Origin: Gammaproteobacteria bacterium
Lineage (GTDB): Bacteria > Pseudomonadota > Gammaproteobacteria > Chromatiales > Chromatiaceae
Length of the DNA: 16,134 bases
Assembly: GCA_019136395.1 (NCBI GenBank)
Contig: JAGVUH010000289.1
Coordinates: 1-16,134 of the forward strand
Direction of reading: 5' to 3'
The notes under the pieces were generated by a model. It worked only from the letters and a program-made list of their open reading frames with translations, had not been told where the DNA came from and searched no databases. Shown here piece by piece: positions 6,989 through 14,521 of the stretch (positions are counted from its first letter, which is position 1; each line of letters begins with the position of its first letter). The position numbers were made by a program, and so were the translations under genes.

Positions 6989-7309
6989 CTAGGGCGCCGG
7001 CGGGGCCGCCCGCGCCTGCGCTTCGAGCCCATACAGCCACGCCAGGATTTCCGCCACCGCCCGATACAGGGATTCCGGGATGCGCTCGTCCAGATCGACT
7101 TGCATCAGCAGGCTGACGAGCTCTGGCGCGGCGTGGACATAGACCCCGGCTTCCCGCGCCCGGCGCAGGATCTCCTCGGCCAGTACCCCACGCCCCTTGG
7201 CGATCACCTGCGGGGCGACGTCGCCCGGGTGATAGACCAGCGCGACGGCCGCCGCCGCGCTGGTCGCGGCCGGGGCGGTCCCCTCAGGGCGCGGGGGGTG
7301 CGAGGGCAT
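6989..7309 (-). CDS. Free-standing FlhB C-terminal-domain protein (FhlB/EscU-type)
   Basis: The 106-residue product corresponds only to the part of FlhB after its autocleavage site. VALVYHPGDVAPQVIAKGRG (22-41), REAGVYVHAAPELVSLLMQVDLDERIPES and LYRAVAEILAWLYGL match the FlhB cytoplasmic domain. The membrane domain and the NPTH cleavage loop are absent. Its ATG at 7309 lies inside the end of fliK, overlapping by 26 bases, so the two are translated together. Such FlhB-like proteins next to fliK are known in Gammaproteobacteria; in Salmonella-type systems FliK and the FlhB C-domain together switch export specificity from hook to filament. A role as partner or partial substitute of FlhB is inference. 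No full-length flhB is in the window. Confidence 0.85.
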   Translation of the reverse strand: MPSHPPRPEGTAPAATSAAAAVALVYHPGDVAPQVIAKGRGVLAEEILRRAREAGVYVHAAPELVSLLMQVDLDERIPESLYRAVAEILAWLYGLEAQARAAPPAP

Positions 7310-8351
7310 CGCCCCCCTCCCCGTCCGGCGCCAGCCCCGCGCTGATCGCGATCTCCACCCGGCCCACCGCCAGCCCGGCGCTGCTCAGGGCCTGGCGCAG
7401 GGGGCCGTGGTGGGTGCGCAGGAAATCCGCCGCGGCGCCCTCGCGGGCGCGCAGGAGGATCTGCAGGCCGCTGGCGCTCAAGACCAGCCCGGCCTCCACC
7501 GCCCCTAACGCCGGGAGGGTCAGGCGCAGGCGCGTCCGCCAGACGCGACCGTCCTCCGCCGTCGCCGCGGGGCTGTCGGGATCCTCCAGCTCCCAGGTGA
7601 CGTCCTGACCGGGCCAGGGCTGCAACTGGAAGAGATATTGGCCACTGGCCAGGGCGTCGAGCTGCTGTTGCACCAGGGGGAGGAGCCGTTCCGGAATCAG
7701 TCCCGTGGCGCCGGCGGCCGTACCGCCCGCGGCGGCCGGGGCGGCGCGGCCGCCGGGCTGCGCCTGGGGTTCCTGCCGCAGGGCGGCCAGACCCAGCCGA
7801 CCCGTCAGCCACTGCCCCTGATGCGCTTCATAAAACAAGCCGCTGTCATGCAGGGCCTGGCGTAAGGCCGGCCCGAGCCGGGTCGCGGTCACCGCGTCCG
7901 CTCCCAGCAGGGGCTGGCCACCCGCCAGCGGGGTCGGGGCGGCGGGGAGGCGCAAGCTCAGCAGGATCCCAATCAACCGCGCCGCGGGACTCAACGCCGC
8001 GTGCACCCCGGGGGCGGCCAGGGTGGCGTTGGGGGCCAGGGGGCCCGCCGCGGGCTGCCGGGCGACAATCAACCCGGGGCGGCGCTCCACGACCACCAGC
8101 TCCAGGGTGTCGCCCGCTTTGGCGCTGCTGGCGAGGGCCAGGGTCAGCTCGCGTCCGGCGACCAGGGCCTGAAACGTGCCATCCGGCAGCGTGCGTTGCA
8201 GCGTGGCCTGGAAGCGTTGCCCCGGGACCAGGTCCGGCAACTGGGCCTGCAGGGCCCGGGCGCGCTGCAGGCCCGGCACCGGCGGCTGGGCGCTCAATTG
8301 GCCGACATCGGCCACTTGCCGCAGCTGCGCGGCGACATCGGCGGGAATCAT
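7284..8351 (-). CDS. fliK: Flagellar hook-length control protein FliK
   Basis: FliK is the secreted ruler that measures hook length and triggers the export switch through FlhB. The 355-residue product is Gln/Ala/Pro-rich with little sequence conservation until the C-terminal Flg_hook domain (about 270-340: LTLPALGAVEAGLVLSASGLQILLRA, then HHGPLRQALSSAGL). Two other features recall Pseudomonas-type FliK: ALHDSGLFYEAHQGQWLTG (166-184) and LVQQQLDALASGQYLFQLQPWPGQ (226-249). The ATG at 8351 gives a sensible N-terminus. It lies 51 bases after the FliT-like gene and overlaps the FlhB-like gene. Placement behind fliS-fliT rather than in fliHIJK is unusual. Confidence 0.87.
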   Translation of the reverse strand: MIPADVAAQLRQVADVGQLSAQPPVPGLQRARALQAQLPDLVPGQRFQATLQRTLPDGTFQALVAGRELTLALASSAKAGDTLELVVVERRPGLIVARQPAAGPLAPNATLAAPGVHAALSPAARLIGILLSLRLPAAPTPLAGGQPLLGADAVTATRLGPALRQALHDSGLFYEAHQGQWLTGRLGLAALRQEPQAQPGGRAAPAAAGGTAAGATGLIPERLLPLVQQQLDALASGQYLFQLQPWPGQDVTWELEDPDSPAATAEDGRVWRTRLRLTLPALGAVEAGLVLSASGLQILLRAREGAAADFLRTHHGPLRQALSSAGLAVGRVEIAISAGLAPDGEGGDALAPPAP

Positions 8352-8402
8352 GCCCCGGCCCCGGGCTCCGCCCGCCCCCCGCCCCGGGACGGCGCGGGGA
8401 CG

Positions 8403-8708
8403 TCAGTCGCCATGCGCCGGCGGCCCCGCCGGCGCCCGGGGCGGCCGCCGCGTCGCCAGATAGGCGTTGACGCCGGCCCGGATCTCCGCGTCCAGCGCGT
8501 GGCAGCGGCGCAGCAGCGCGCGCCCGGCGGTCGGGCCGCCGGCCATTAAGTCCTCGCTCAGCGCGGCGCCCCCCTGGTGCAGGCGCTCCCGCAGCGGGGC
8601 CAGGTGCGCGTCCAGCACCAGCAGTTCCTCCCAGCACGGGGACCGGGCGGCGGTGGCCATGGCCTCATCGCGCGCCACCAGGGTGGGCAGCAGGGGGAGC
8701 GGCGCCAT
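8403..8708 (-). CDS. FliT-like flagellar export chaperone
   Basis: This small helical protein of 101 residues starts at an ATG sharing one base with the fliS stop (TGATG). Position directly after fliS is the normal place of fliT, whose product is the export chaperone of the cap protein FliD. The patterns WEELLVLDAHLAPLRERL (26-43) and ALLRRCHALDAEIRAGVNAYL (64-84) resemble FliT helices, although overall sequence is poorly conserved, as is usual for this family. The C-terminus is Pro/Gly-rich. The name rests on context and helix pattern rather than a decisive motif. Confidence 0.68.
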   Translation of the reverse strand: MAPLPLLPTLVARDEAMATAARSPCWEELLVLDAHLAPLRERLHQGGAALSEDLMAGGPTAGRALLRRCHALDAEIRAGVNAYLATRRPPRAPAGPPAHGD

Positions 8709-9124
8709 CAGGCGGCCTTTAACGGCCGGGGCGCGGGCTTAATCTGGGCCCAGGCATCCCGCAGCCCTTCCAGCAGATCGCGCACCTCGGCGAGTTGCTC
8801 CAGATTGTTGGTGCGATGCGCCGCGACCAGGCCCTCGGTCATGTACAGGTAGAGCCGGGCGAGGTTGGTCGCCAGTTCGCCTCCGGCTTCCAGGTCCAGG
8901 GCCGCCAGCAGCCCTTCGACCAGGATGGTGGTGGCCTTATTGATCGCCTGCCCTTTGGTCTGCGGCGCCTGGTGCACCATGGCCTCCCGGGCAATCCCGA
9001 TCTGCACCAGCGCCTCGTCATACAGGAGCTGAATCAGGGTATGGTCATCGGCATAGCGGGCGCCGGTGTCGAGGGCGACCCGGGTATAGGCGGCGGCGGG
9101 GTTACGGGCGGCGGCACTGAACAT
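8708..9124 (-). CDS. fliS: Flagellin export chaperone FliS
   Basis: FliS binds the C-terminus of newly made flagellin in the cytoplasm, prevents its polymerisation and hands it to the exporter. Of 138 residues, the parts typical of FliS are AYTRVALDTGARYADDHTLIQLLYDEAL, KGQAINKATTILVEGLLAALDLEAGGELATNLARLYLYM and the closing helix LEGLRDAWAQIK. The ATG at 9124 is preferred over a TTG at 9130 because a GAGGA Shine-Dalgarno lies six bases upstream of it. That site is within the end of fliD, coupling the two genes. The stop overlaps the FliT-like gene. Confidence 0.95.
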   Translation of the reverse strand: MFSAAARNPAAAYTRVALDTGARYADDHTLIQLLYDEALVQIGIAREAMVHQAPQTKGQAINKATTILVEGLLAALDLEAGGELATNLARLYLYMTEGLVAAHRTNNLEQLAEVRDLLEGLRDAWAQIKPAPRPLKAA

Positions 9125-9126
9125 GC

Positions 9127-11163
9127 TCAATCCTCACCCGTGTAAGCGCCCGGCAACTTGGCCAGCTGCTGGGTCAGGGCATTACTGGTGGCGGTCATAT
9201 TCGACAGCAGGATATCCAGCGCCGTGAACTGCTTGTTCAGGCGCGCTTCGACCAGGTCGGCGCGCAAGGTCTTCTGCGCCGCGCTCCGCTCCAGGGCCGT
9301 GATGGAGGACTGGATGCCCTGCCGGCGCACGTCCAGCACCCCGCCGCTCTCCAGATAGCCATCCAGGCGGTCGGTGAGCTGCTCGGCAAACCCGATGACC
9401 GCCGGCGACCCGCCGGCCGCTGCCTTGCCGGCAAAGAAGCCGGCGACGTCCATGGTGGGGCGCGCCAGCGCCGTCGCCAGCTGTTCGCTATCGACCTTGA
9501 GCGTGCCGTCTTTCTGCAGGCGAATGCCCAGGTGGTTCAAGCCGGGCTGCTGATCCGCCACCCGCACCCCTGCTTCCCAGTCCCAGCTGATGCCGGCGAC
9601 CCGCGTGTCGAGCAGGCCGCGCAACTGCAGCTGCAGGTTGCGCAGGGTGCCGTCGCCGGTCAGGATCGACGCCGACTTGGAGTCCGCCTTGTAGGCGGTC
9701 AGCGCTTGGTAACTCTGCACCACCCCGTTGTAGGCATTGACGAAATCGGTAACCGCCTTGGTCGCCACCGTATGATTGGGGGCGATCGTCAGCGCCGCGT
9801 CTTGCTCCATGGGCGCGGTCAGGGTCAGGGTGACCCCGGGGATCAGGTCGGTGAGGGTGTTGCTGGTGCGCTCAACGCGGATGCCGTCCACATACACCAC
9901 GGCCCCCTGCCCTTCATGGCCGGGGGCGGGCGTCTGTTCCCGATCGGTCACCACCGTCTCGCCCACCGTCACCTCGCCGTAATCATCGGTGACGGCGAAG
10001 ACCTCCCCGGGCACATCCAGGGTCGAGACCAGCCGCAGGCGGCCCTCGCCGTCGACGCTGGCGGCCACCGTGACCTCGGTCGACTGGGCGATGCGGTCGG
10101 CCAGGGCCGCCACCGAGTCCGCGGTGAAGGTGACGTGGCGCGCCTCGGGGACACCCGCCACCAGGACGGTGCTGTCCAGGGTGACGCTGAAGGACCCGGC
10201 CTGGGCCTGGGGGGTGAAGGTGGCGAGCCGCGTGGCGCTCTGCGCGGCGACATCCGGCGTCACCGGGGTCGTCGGCGTGGCCGAGTGGTTATCCAGCACG
10301 ACGAAGGCGCCATCGGCGCCGGGATTGTTCGAGGTCAGCTTGAGTTCATCGCCCACGACCTCGACCGTGAGCCGGGAACCCAGCACGGCATGATTGGCGA
10401 TAGCGTTGTGCAACGCGGTGAGATTCGGCACATCGGCGAAGGTGTAGGTCACGTCATCGCCGTAGGGCGCCGGCACCGTGAGCGCGATACTGTATTTGCC
10501 GGCCTGTTTCGTGGGGGCGAACTGCGTCACCTGGGCGACGTCCGCCTGCCCGTCTTCGACGGCGATTGCCCGCGGGCTCCAGCTGTACTCGGTCTGGATC
10601 TCGCGATCGATGGCGGTGAACGGCTCGCCGCTCGCCGCGCCGCGCAAACTCAACCATTCCTGGTCGCCGTCATGGATGACGGTGGCGCTGAGTTGCAGTC
10701 CGGAGGTGTTGATCGCCTCGGCCAGCGCGGTGACGGACGTCTGGGCGAGAAACTCCCGCGTCTCGGTCTCGCCGGCGCTATTGCGGGCGGTGAGGACGAG
10801 ATTGTATTCACCCTCGGAATCCGCCGTCGGCACGAAGGTGACGAGCTGCGGGCGGGCGAGTTGCGCCACGCGAATATCGTAGGAGCCAGGCAACGCGGTG
10901 GTGGTGGACGTGGCACTGAAGCCGGCGCCCGCCGCGACCTGGGCGCGTGTGGCGGTGAATTTACTCGGGTCCTGCAGGGCGGCGGCCGCATCCTGAAAGG
11001 TAGCGAGCGCACTTTGGTACTGCCCATAGGCGGACAGTTGCGCCTGATAGTCCGCCTGGCGCGCCGCCAGTTTGGTCAGCGGCTGGCGCTCCACGGCCAT
11101 CAACTGACTGACCAGACCGGCAATATCGAGGCCGGAGCCAATTCCGGACGCTGTCAGGGCCAT
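9127..11163 (-). CDS. fliD: Flagellar cap protein FliD, enlarged
   Basis: FliD forms the cap at the tip of the filament and guides flagellin folding. The N-terminus MALTASGIGSGLDIAGLVSQLMAVE and the C-terminal coiled coil (about 610-665, ending NALTQQLAKLPG) are classical. The protein has 678 residues, well above the usual 450-480. The surplus lies in the middle: three similar segments at about 106-187, 211-292 and 311-395 share the pattern G-x-Y/F-x-hydrophobic-x-L, then T-A-L-x-x-A/R-I, then a D-G-x-L-x-L-S strand and a final F-x-V-x-D. They look like tandem flagellin-IN-type modules. A GGAG Shine-Dalgarno precedes the ATG at 11163. The gene lies between flaG and fliS on the same strand. 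Confidence 0.96.
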   Translation of the reverse strand: MALTASGIGSGLDIAGLVSQLMAVERQPLTKLAARQADYQAQLSAYGQYQSALATFQDAAAALQDPSKFTATRAQVAAGAGFSATSTTTALPGSYDIRVAQLARPQLVTFVPTADSEGEYNLVLTARNSAGETETREFLAQTSVTALAEAINTSGLQLSATVIHDGDQEWLSLRGAASGEPFTAIDREIQTEYSWSPRAIAVEDGQADVAQVTQFAPTKQAGKYSIALTVPAPYGDDVTYTFADVPNLTALHNAIANHAVLGSRLTVEVVGDELKLTSNNPGADGAFVVLDNHSATPTTPVTPDVAAQSATRLATFTPQAQAGSFSVTLDSTVLVAGVPEARHVTFTADSVAALADRIAQSTEVTVAASVDGEGRLRLVSTLDVPGEVFAVTDDYGEVTVGETVVTDREQTPAPGHEGQGAVVYVDGIRVERTSNTLTDLIPGVTLTLTAPMEQDAALTIAPNHTVATKAVTDFVNAYNGVVQSYQALTAYKADSKSASILTGDGTLRNLQLQLRGLLDTRVAGISWDWEAGVRVADQQPGLNHLGIRLQKDGTLKVDSEQLATALARPTMDVAGFFAGKAAAGGSPAVIGFAEQLTDRLDGYLESGGVLDVRRQGIQSSITALERSAAQKTLRADLVEARLNKQFTALDILLSNMTATSNALTQQLAKLPGAYTGED

Positions 11164-11197
11164 GGGATTCTCCGTATATCGATGAATAGCGCCGGGA

Positions 11198-11215
11198 CGC
11201 GACGCGGGCGTCGCG
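11198..11215. other. Small hairpin between flaG and fliD
   Basis: CGCGACG (11198-11204) and CGTCGCG (11209-11215) form a 7-base-pair stem with a 4-base loop in the 59-base flaG-fliD gap. No U tract follows. It might attenuate or stabilise the transcript, or be a chance product of high GC. Confidence 0.3.
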
Positions 11216-11222
11216 CGCCCCG

Positions 11223-11621
11223 CTAAAGGGTGTGATCGATCAATTGCCCTTGGAGCTGATCCGCCAGCACCTGGGCCAGTTTAAGTTTGACTTCATCCGG
11301 GATCTGACGCAGCACTTCGCCGGAATCCGAATCCACCAGGCGAATCACCGGGGTTCCGGTCTGGTCATCAATCTGAATCTGTAGCCGCAACGCGACCGGC
11401 GCCAGACGGAGATTCAGATCGGTCACCAGCTGTTCCCGCTCCGGGGCACTGAGACGCGGGCCCGGGCCCGTCACTTCAGGCGGCGCCGGCGTCGGGGACG
11501 CGGGGCGGGACGGGAGGTCCGGCGGGCGCGACACGCGCAGGCCCGGCGGGTCATGCGCCGCCGACGGGAAGTCCAGCGGGCGGACGGGGGGGTTACTGGG
11601 GAGCACGTTGGGCACGCTCAT
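11223..11621 (-). CDS. flaG: FlaG family flagellar protein
   Basis: FlaG is a small protein encoded next to flagellin and cap genes in polar-flagellated bacteria, where it limits or stabilises filament length; its exact mechanism is unsettled. Of 132 residues, the first 60 are Pro/Ser/Arg-rich and probably disordered. The FlaG domain follows (about 65-130: LNLRLAPVALRLQIQIDDQTGTPVIRLVDSDSGEVLRQIPDEVKLKLAQVL). The ending VLRQIPDE is the family hallmark. The ATG at 11621 has a strong Shine-Dalgarno, GGAGGT (11631-11636), nine bases upstream, which decides against the longer in-frame opening at 11672. It lies between fliC and fliD. Confidence 0.9.
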   Translation of the reverse strand: MSVPNVLPSNPPVRPLDFPSAAHDPPGLRVSRPPDLPSRPASPTPAPPEVTGPGPRLSAPEREQLVTDLNLRLAPVALRLQIQIDDQTGTPVIRLVDSDSGEVLRQIPDEVKLKLAQVLADQLQGQLIDHTL

Positions 11622-11648
11622 GGGGGACACACCTCCAGGGTATGGCGG

Positions 11649-11672
11649 GTGGCGCCGGCGAACCGGCGCCAC
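11649..11672 (-). terminator. Stable hairpin with UUCG loop after fliC
   Basis: On the minus strand GTGGCGCCGG and CCGGCGCCAC pair as a perfect 10-base-pair stem around a TTCG (UUCG) tetraloop, 29 bases after the fliC stop and just upstream of the flaG Shine-Dalgarno. It lacks a U tract. It may be an imperfect terminator that lets a fraction of transcripts continue into flaG-fliD, or a 3' stabiliser of the abundant flagellin mRNA. Confidence 0.6.
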
Positions 11673-11701
11673 GCCGGGGGTGGCGGGTTACCCCGCGGCC
11701 A

Positions 11702-13321
11702 TTAACGCAACAGCGCCATCACGTTCTGCGGCATCTGATTGGCCTGGGAGAGCATGGCCATGCCCGCCTGCTGCAGGACCTGGTTCTTCGACAGTTCGGC
11801 GGTCTCGGCGGCGAAGTCGGCATCGCGGATACGCATCCGCGCGTCGGACATGTTGGTCGACATGGACTCCAGGCTCGCGATGGTGTACTCGAGGCGGTTC
11901 ATCTGCGAACCGAGCACGCCGCGGGCGGTGGAGACGGTGTCGAGCACCACTTCGGCCTCGTCCATCAGCGCCTCGTACGCCTCGCGGCTGCCGCTGCGCA
12001 GACCGTCGATCAGGGTATTGAGGTTGCCCAGCGAGGAGGTGCGCACGTCGGTGAACGACAGGCTGATCTGGTTCTCCGCGCCGGAGGCGGCGCCGGCCTG
12101 AATCAGGATATCCTGCCCGGAAACCGATCCGGCGCCACCGGCGCCGACACCGACCTGGGTCTTGAGGGTCAGACCGTCCAGGGAGGCGGCGAGGTCGGCG
12201 CCGGCCAGGGTGCCGGACGCGGCGGAGACGAAGTCGAGGCTGACGCCCAGCTTGTCAAAGGCCAGGGTGACCGTCTGCCCGTACTCCACGCCGGTGATGG
12301 TGCTGACATCGATGGTCTGCGCCGTGCCGTCGAGATCCGTCAGCGTCACCTTACCGCCGCCGGCATCGGCGAAGGTATAGGTATTGGCGGTGGTGCCGAG
12401 GGCGAATTCAGAGGCGTGAACATCGATGTCCTTGACGGTGAATTCGTCGGTGCCCACGGCGGCATTCAGCCGCAGATCACCGCTGATGTCGACCAGCGGG
12501 TTCGGCGAACCGCCGGTGGTGAGGACCAGGGCGTCCATGGCGCTGGTGATGTCATCGATCTTGCCATCCTCCATGGCCTGCATGGAGACGCTGACGCCGA
12601 GCTTGTCGAAGTTCAGCGTGAAGCGCTCGCCGGTGGTGATGGCATCGTTCTTGATGTCATTGAGATTCAGGGTCTGGACGTCGCCGCTGTCGGTGGCGCT
12701 CAGGCGCAGGTAGGTGTCGGTGCTGCCGTCATTGTCGATGTCGGCGTTGCCGTACTCGAAGGTGAAGGTGTCCGAGGGATTGGCGCCCACGACATTGATG
12801 GCGGCGAAGAAGGCCTCGTCGCCGGCGGTGGAGGTACCGACCTTCACCGCGCTGGAGTCGTCGACCTGGGTGCCGCCGGAGGTCATGCCGCTGGCGCCTT
12901 CGCCGTTGAGCAGCTTGATGCCGTTGAACTGGGTGCGCCCGGCGACGTTGTTGATCTCCTCGCGCAGTTCATTGATTTCCATCGCCAGGTACTCGCGCTG
13001 CTGCGAGCTCAGGGTGTCGGTGGCGCCCTGGGTGGCGAGTTCCTTCATGCGGGTCAGCATGTTCTGCACCGCGTCCATGCCCGACTCCGCGGTCTGGATC
13101 ATGGAGATACCGTCGTTGGCGTTGCGCACGGCCTGATTCAGGCTGCGGATTTGGGCGGACTGCTTGGTGGTGATGGCCAGGCCGGCGGCGTCGTCCGCCG
13201 CGCGGTTGATGCGCATGCCCGAACTCAGCCGCTCCATGGCCTTGTTCAGGGAACTCTGGGAGGAATTGAGCATGCGCTGGGAATTCAGGGCAGCGCTGTT
13301 GGTGGCGATGGTCAGGGCCAT
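11702..13321 (-). CDS. fliC: Flagellin FliC
   Basis: This is the filament subunit, 539 residues from the ATG at 13321. The D0/D1 N-terminus is classical (ALTIATNSAALNSQRMLN, RLSSGMRINRAADDAAGLAI), as is the C-terminus (SRIRDADFAAETAEL-type segment RMRIRDADFAAETAELSKNQ and the ending QNVMALLR). The variable middle (about 140-425) is long and contains an internal duplication: segments near 186-248 and 315-364 each end in FDKLGVS preceded by TL-x-F (FTLNFDKLGVSVSM and VTLAFDKLGVSLDF). A GGAG Shine-Dalgarno lies six bases before the start. A longer TTG opening at 13333 (MEIPM) is rejected because flagellins start MAL-. A sigma-28 promoter lies about 90 bases upstream. No second flagellin gene is present. 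Confidence 0.98.
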   Translation of the reverse strand: MALTIATNSAALNSQRMLNSSQSSLNKAMERLSSGMRINRAADDAAGLAITTKQSAQIRSLNQAVRNANDGISMIQTAESGMDAVQNMLTRMKELATQGATDTLSSQQREYLAMEINELREEINNVAGRTQFNGIKLLNGEGASGMTSGGTQVDDSSAVKVGTSTAGDEAFFAAINVVGANPSDTFTFEYGNADIDNDGSTDTYLRLSATDSGDVQTLNLNDIKNDAITTGERFTLNFDKLGVSVSMQAMEDGKIDDITSAMDALVLTTGGSPNPLVDISGDLRLNAAVGTDEFTVKDIDVHASEFALGTTANTYTFADAGGGKVTLTDLDGTAQTIDVSTITGVEYGQTVTLAFDKLGVSLDFVSAASGTLAGADLAASLDGLTLKTQVGVGAGGAGSVSGQDILIQAGAASGAENQISLSFTDVRTSSLGNLNTLIDGLRSGSREAYEALMDEAEVVLDTVSTARGVLGSQMNRLEYTIASLESMSTNMSDARMRIRDADFAAETAELSKNQVLQQAGMAMLSQANQMPQNVMALLR

Positions 13322-13411
13322 GGGGATCTCCAAAGAAGCCGGGTCAGAAGGTGTTCAGTGACCACCTGTCGCGGCGGCGCCCAGGGCGCTCGACCGGGGT
13401 GTTCGAACTTT

Positions 13412-13438
13412 CTTACGGCTCTGGCGGGAGAAACTTTA
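13412..13438 (-). promoter_or_regulatory. Sigma-28 (FliA) promoter of fliC
   Basis: On the minus strand the -35 element TAAAGTTT (13431-13438) is a perfect match to the sigma-28 consensus. After exactly 11 bases comes GCCGTAAG (13412-13419), a fair match to GCCGATAA. The transcript would start near 13405, giving a leader of roughly 84 bases. Late flagellin expression by FliA is the established pattern. Confidence 0.88.
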
Positions 13439-14521
13439 GGCTTTTGTTAGCACTACCTGCCGCGCACGCCTGAGTGCTGGCGGGGCGGATCCTGAATGAC
13501 GGTCCGCGCACGCCGCACGGCCCCGCGGACCGGCCCACGTTCCGCTTTGCCCTATGACTGTTCACTGTCGTATACAGAGTAAGCGTTAACGGCAGATTGC
13601 GCCGGCGTGATCCGCCAGCGCACGCTGCGCTTGCTGCGGGCTAGCAGGGACCGAAGGAACACGCGTAAGGCGGGAGTTGCGGGAAATGACGGGATTTTTG
13701 GCGCGGCGTGCGTCACTGTTTAGCGCGCTCCAGGGTAACATCACCGGCCTGATTCACCGGGCCTGCCCGCTCCGGTTTTATCCCTTACCCCGCCGCAAGA
13801 AGCGCTGCTCGCGGCGCTGGCCTGACGCTTGACGGCGTGCCGGCCGGACAGCGCACGGGTCACCGCCTCAGGCTTTACGCGTGAGCTGATCTCGCTCAAG
13901 CAGTTCAATCCGTATCCGTGGTTGAACAAGGTCGCCACTACGGTATTCGCGCGTATATTGGGGATCAGGACCGCGCCTTCGGCCATGTCTGCGCCCAGTG
14001 CGCCCGCACGCCGCGCTGCAAAAGGCGTCGGCACGCGGTCGCCATTCGTGTCCAGTTGGAGCAGCGCTTCATGGCCAGCGCCCACCGGGCGGGGCGATTT
14101 TGCTGCTGCGCGGGACCGGTCCCGGGTACCGGGCGGCATCCCGAAGAGGGTCTCCGTGTGGCGCCACGCGTGCGGGCACTAGGGCATCGCCTTGGTAGAC
14201 GAGGAGACGCCGCCCCGTGCGAAACCCGCATCGGCGTCGATGGGGGGCTAAACTCGTCCGACGTCACCCGCAACGGGCGAAAAATCCGGCCTCCCGTGCC
14301 CCCTACGCCGCCATCGGCGCCGGTTGCCGAGGCCCAGCCCCTTCTGAGCCGGAAGCGGCAGGGTTTCCATCCCTGGCAACGGCAACGCCAGCGCGAGGCG
14401 CGGATTCAGGCCCGCGTCAGCGGTGCCCGCCGGGACTTCCTGTCGCTCCAGACCCTGCCTCCACCACCCCGTGCCCACCCCACCCCGGGCGCGGGGTAGG
14501 CGTTCCATGGCACGGCACGGC
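13439..14521. other. About 1.1 kb without recognisable gene, between fliC promoter and parB
   Basis: Several overlapping open frames exist on both strands (for example plus 13829-14182 and 13918-14499, minus 13741-14139), but none shows a convincing start, Shine-Dalgarno or family motif. The plus-strand frame at 13918 contains a Cys cluster (HVCAQCARTPRC) that faintly recalls transposase zinc knuckles, so a decayed mobile element is possible but not shown. The region also holds a 14-base palindrome and an ACCCCG-GGCG-CGGGGT hairpin at 14482-14497, about 25 bases after the parB stop on the minus strand. No iteron array, parS-like repeat set or tRNA was recognised. Confidence 0.4.
14111..14124. 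repeat. 14-base perfect palindrome
   Basis: CGGGACCGGTCCCG is a perfect palindrome in the gene-poor stretch next to parB. It could be a protein-binding site, such as a partition site, but a single copy in GC-rich DNA is weak evidence. Confidence 0.25.

Noticed and set aside
9532..11226. 564-residue open frame on the plus strand
   Set aside because: It is antisense to fliD, low-complexity His/Gly/Arg-rich, and has no Shine-Dalgarno or family features.
11642..13450. 602-residue open frame on the plus strand
   Set aside because: It is antisense to fliC across its whole length; fliC has complete conserved termini, a sigma-28 promoter and a Shine-Dalgarno.
13565..13577. CTGT-N5-ACAG inverted repeat resembling a LexA box
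   Set aside because: LexA sites in Gammaproteobacteria need CTGT-N8-ACAG. The spacing is five here, and no SOS gene follows.
13741..14139. 132-residue minus-strand frame and overlapping plus-strand frames as a possible gene or transposase
   Set aside because: No start signal, no catalytic motif and several interrupted overlapping frames. The Cys cluster on the plus strand is too short to name a family; kept only as a question in the findings.
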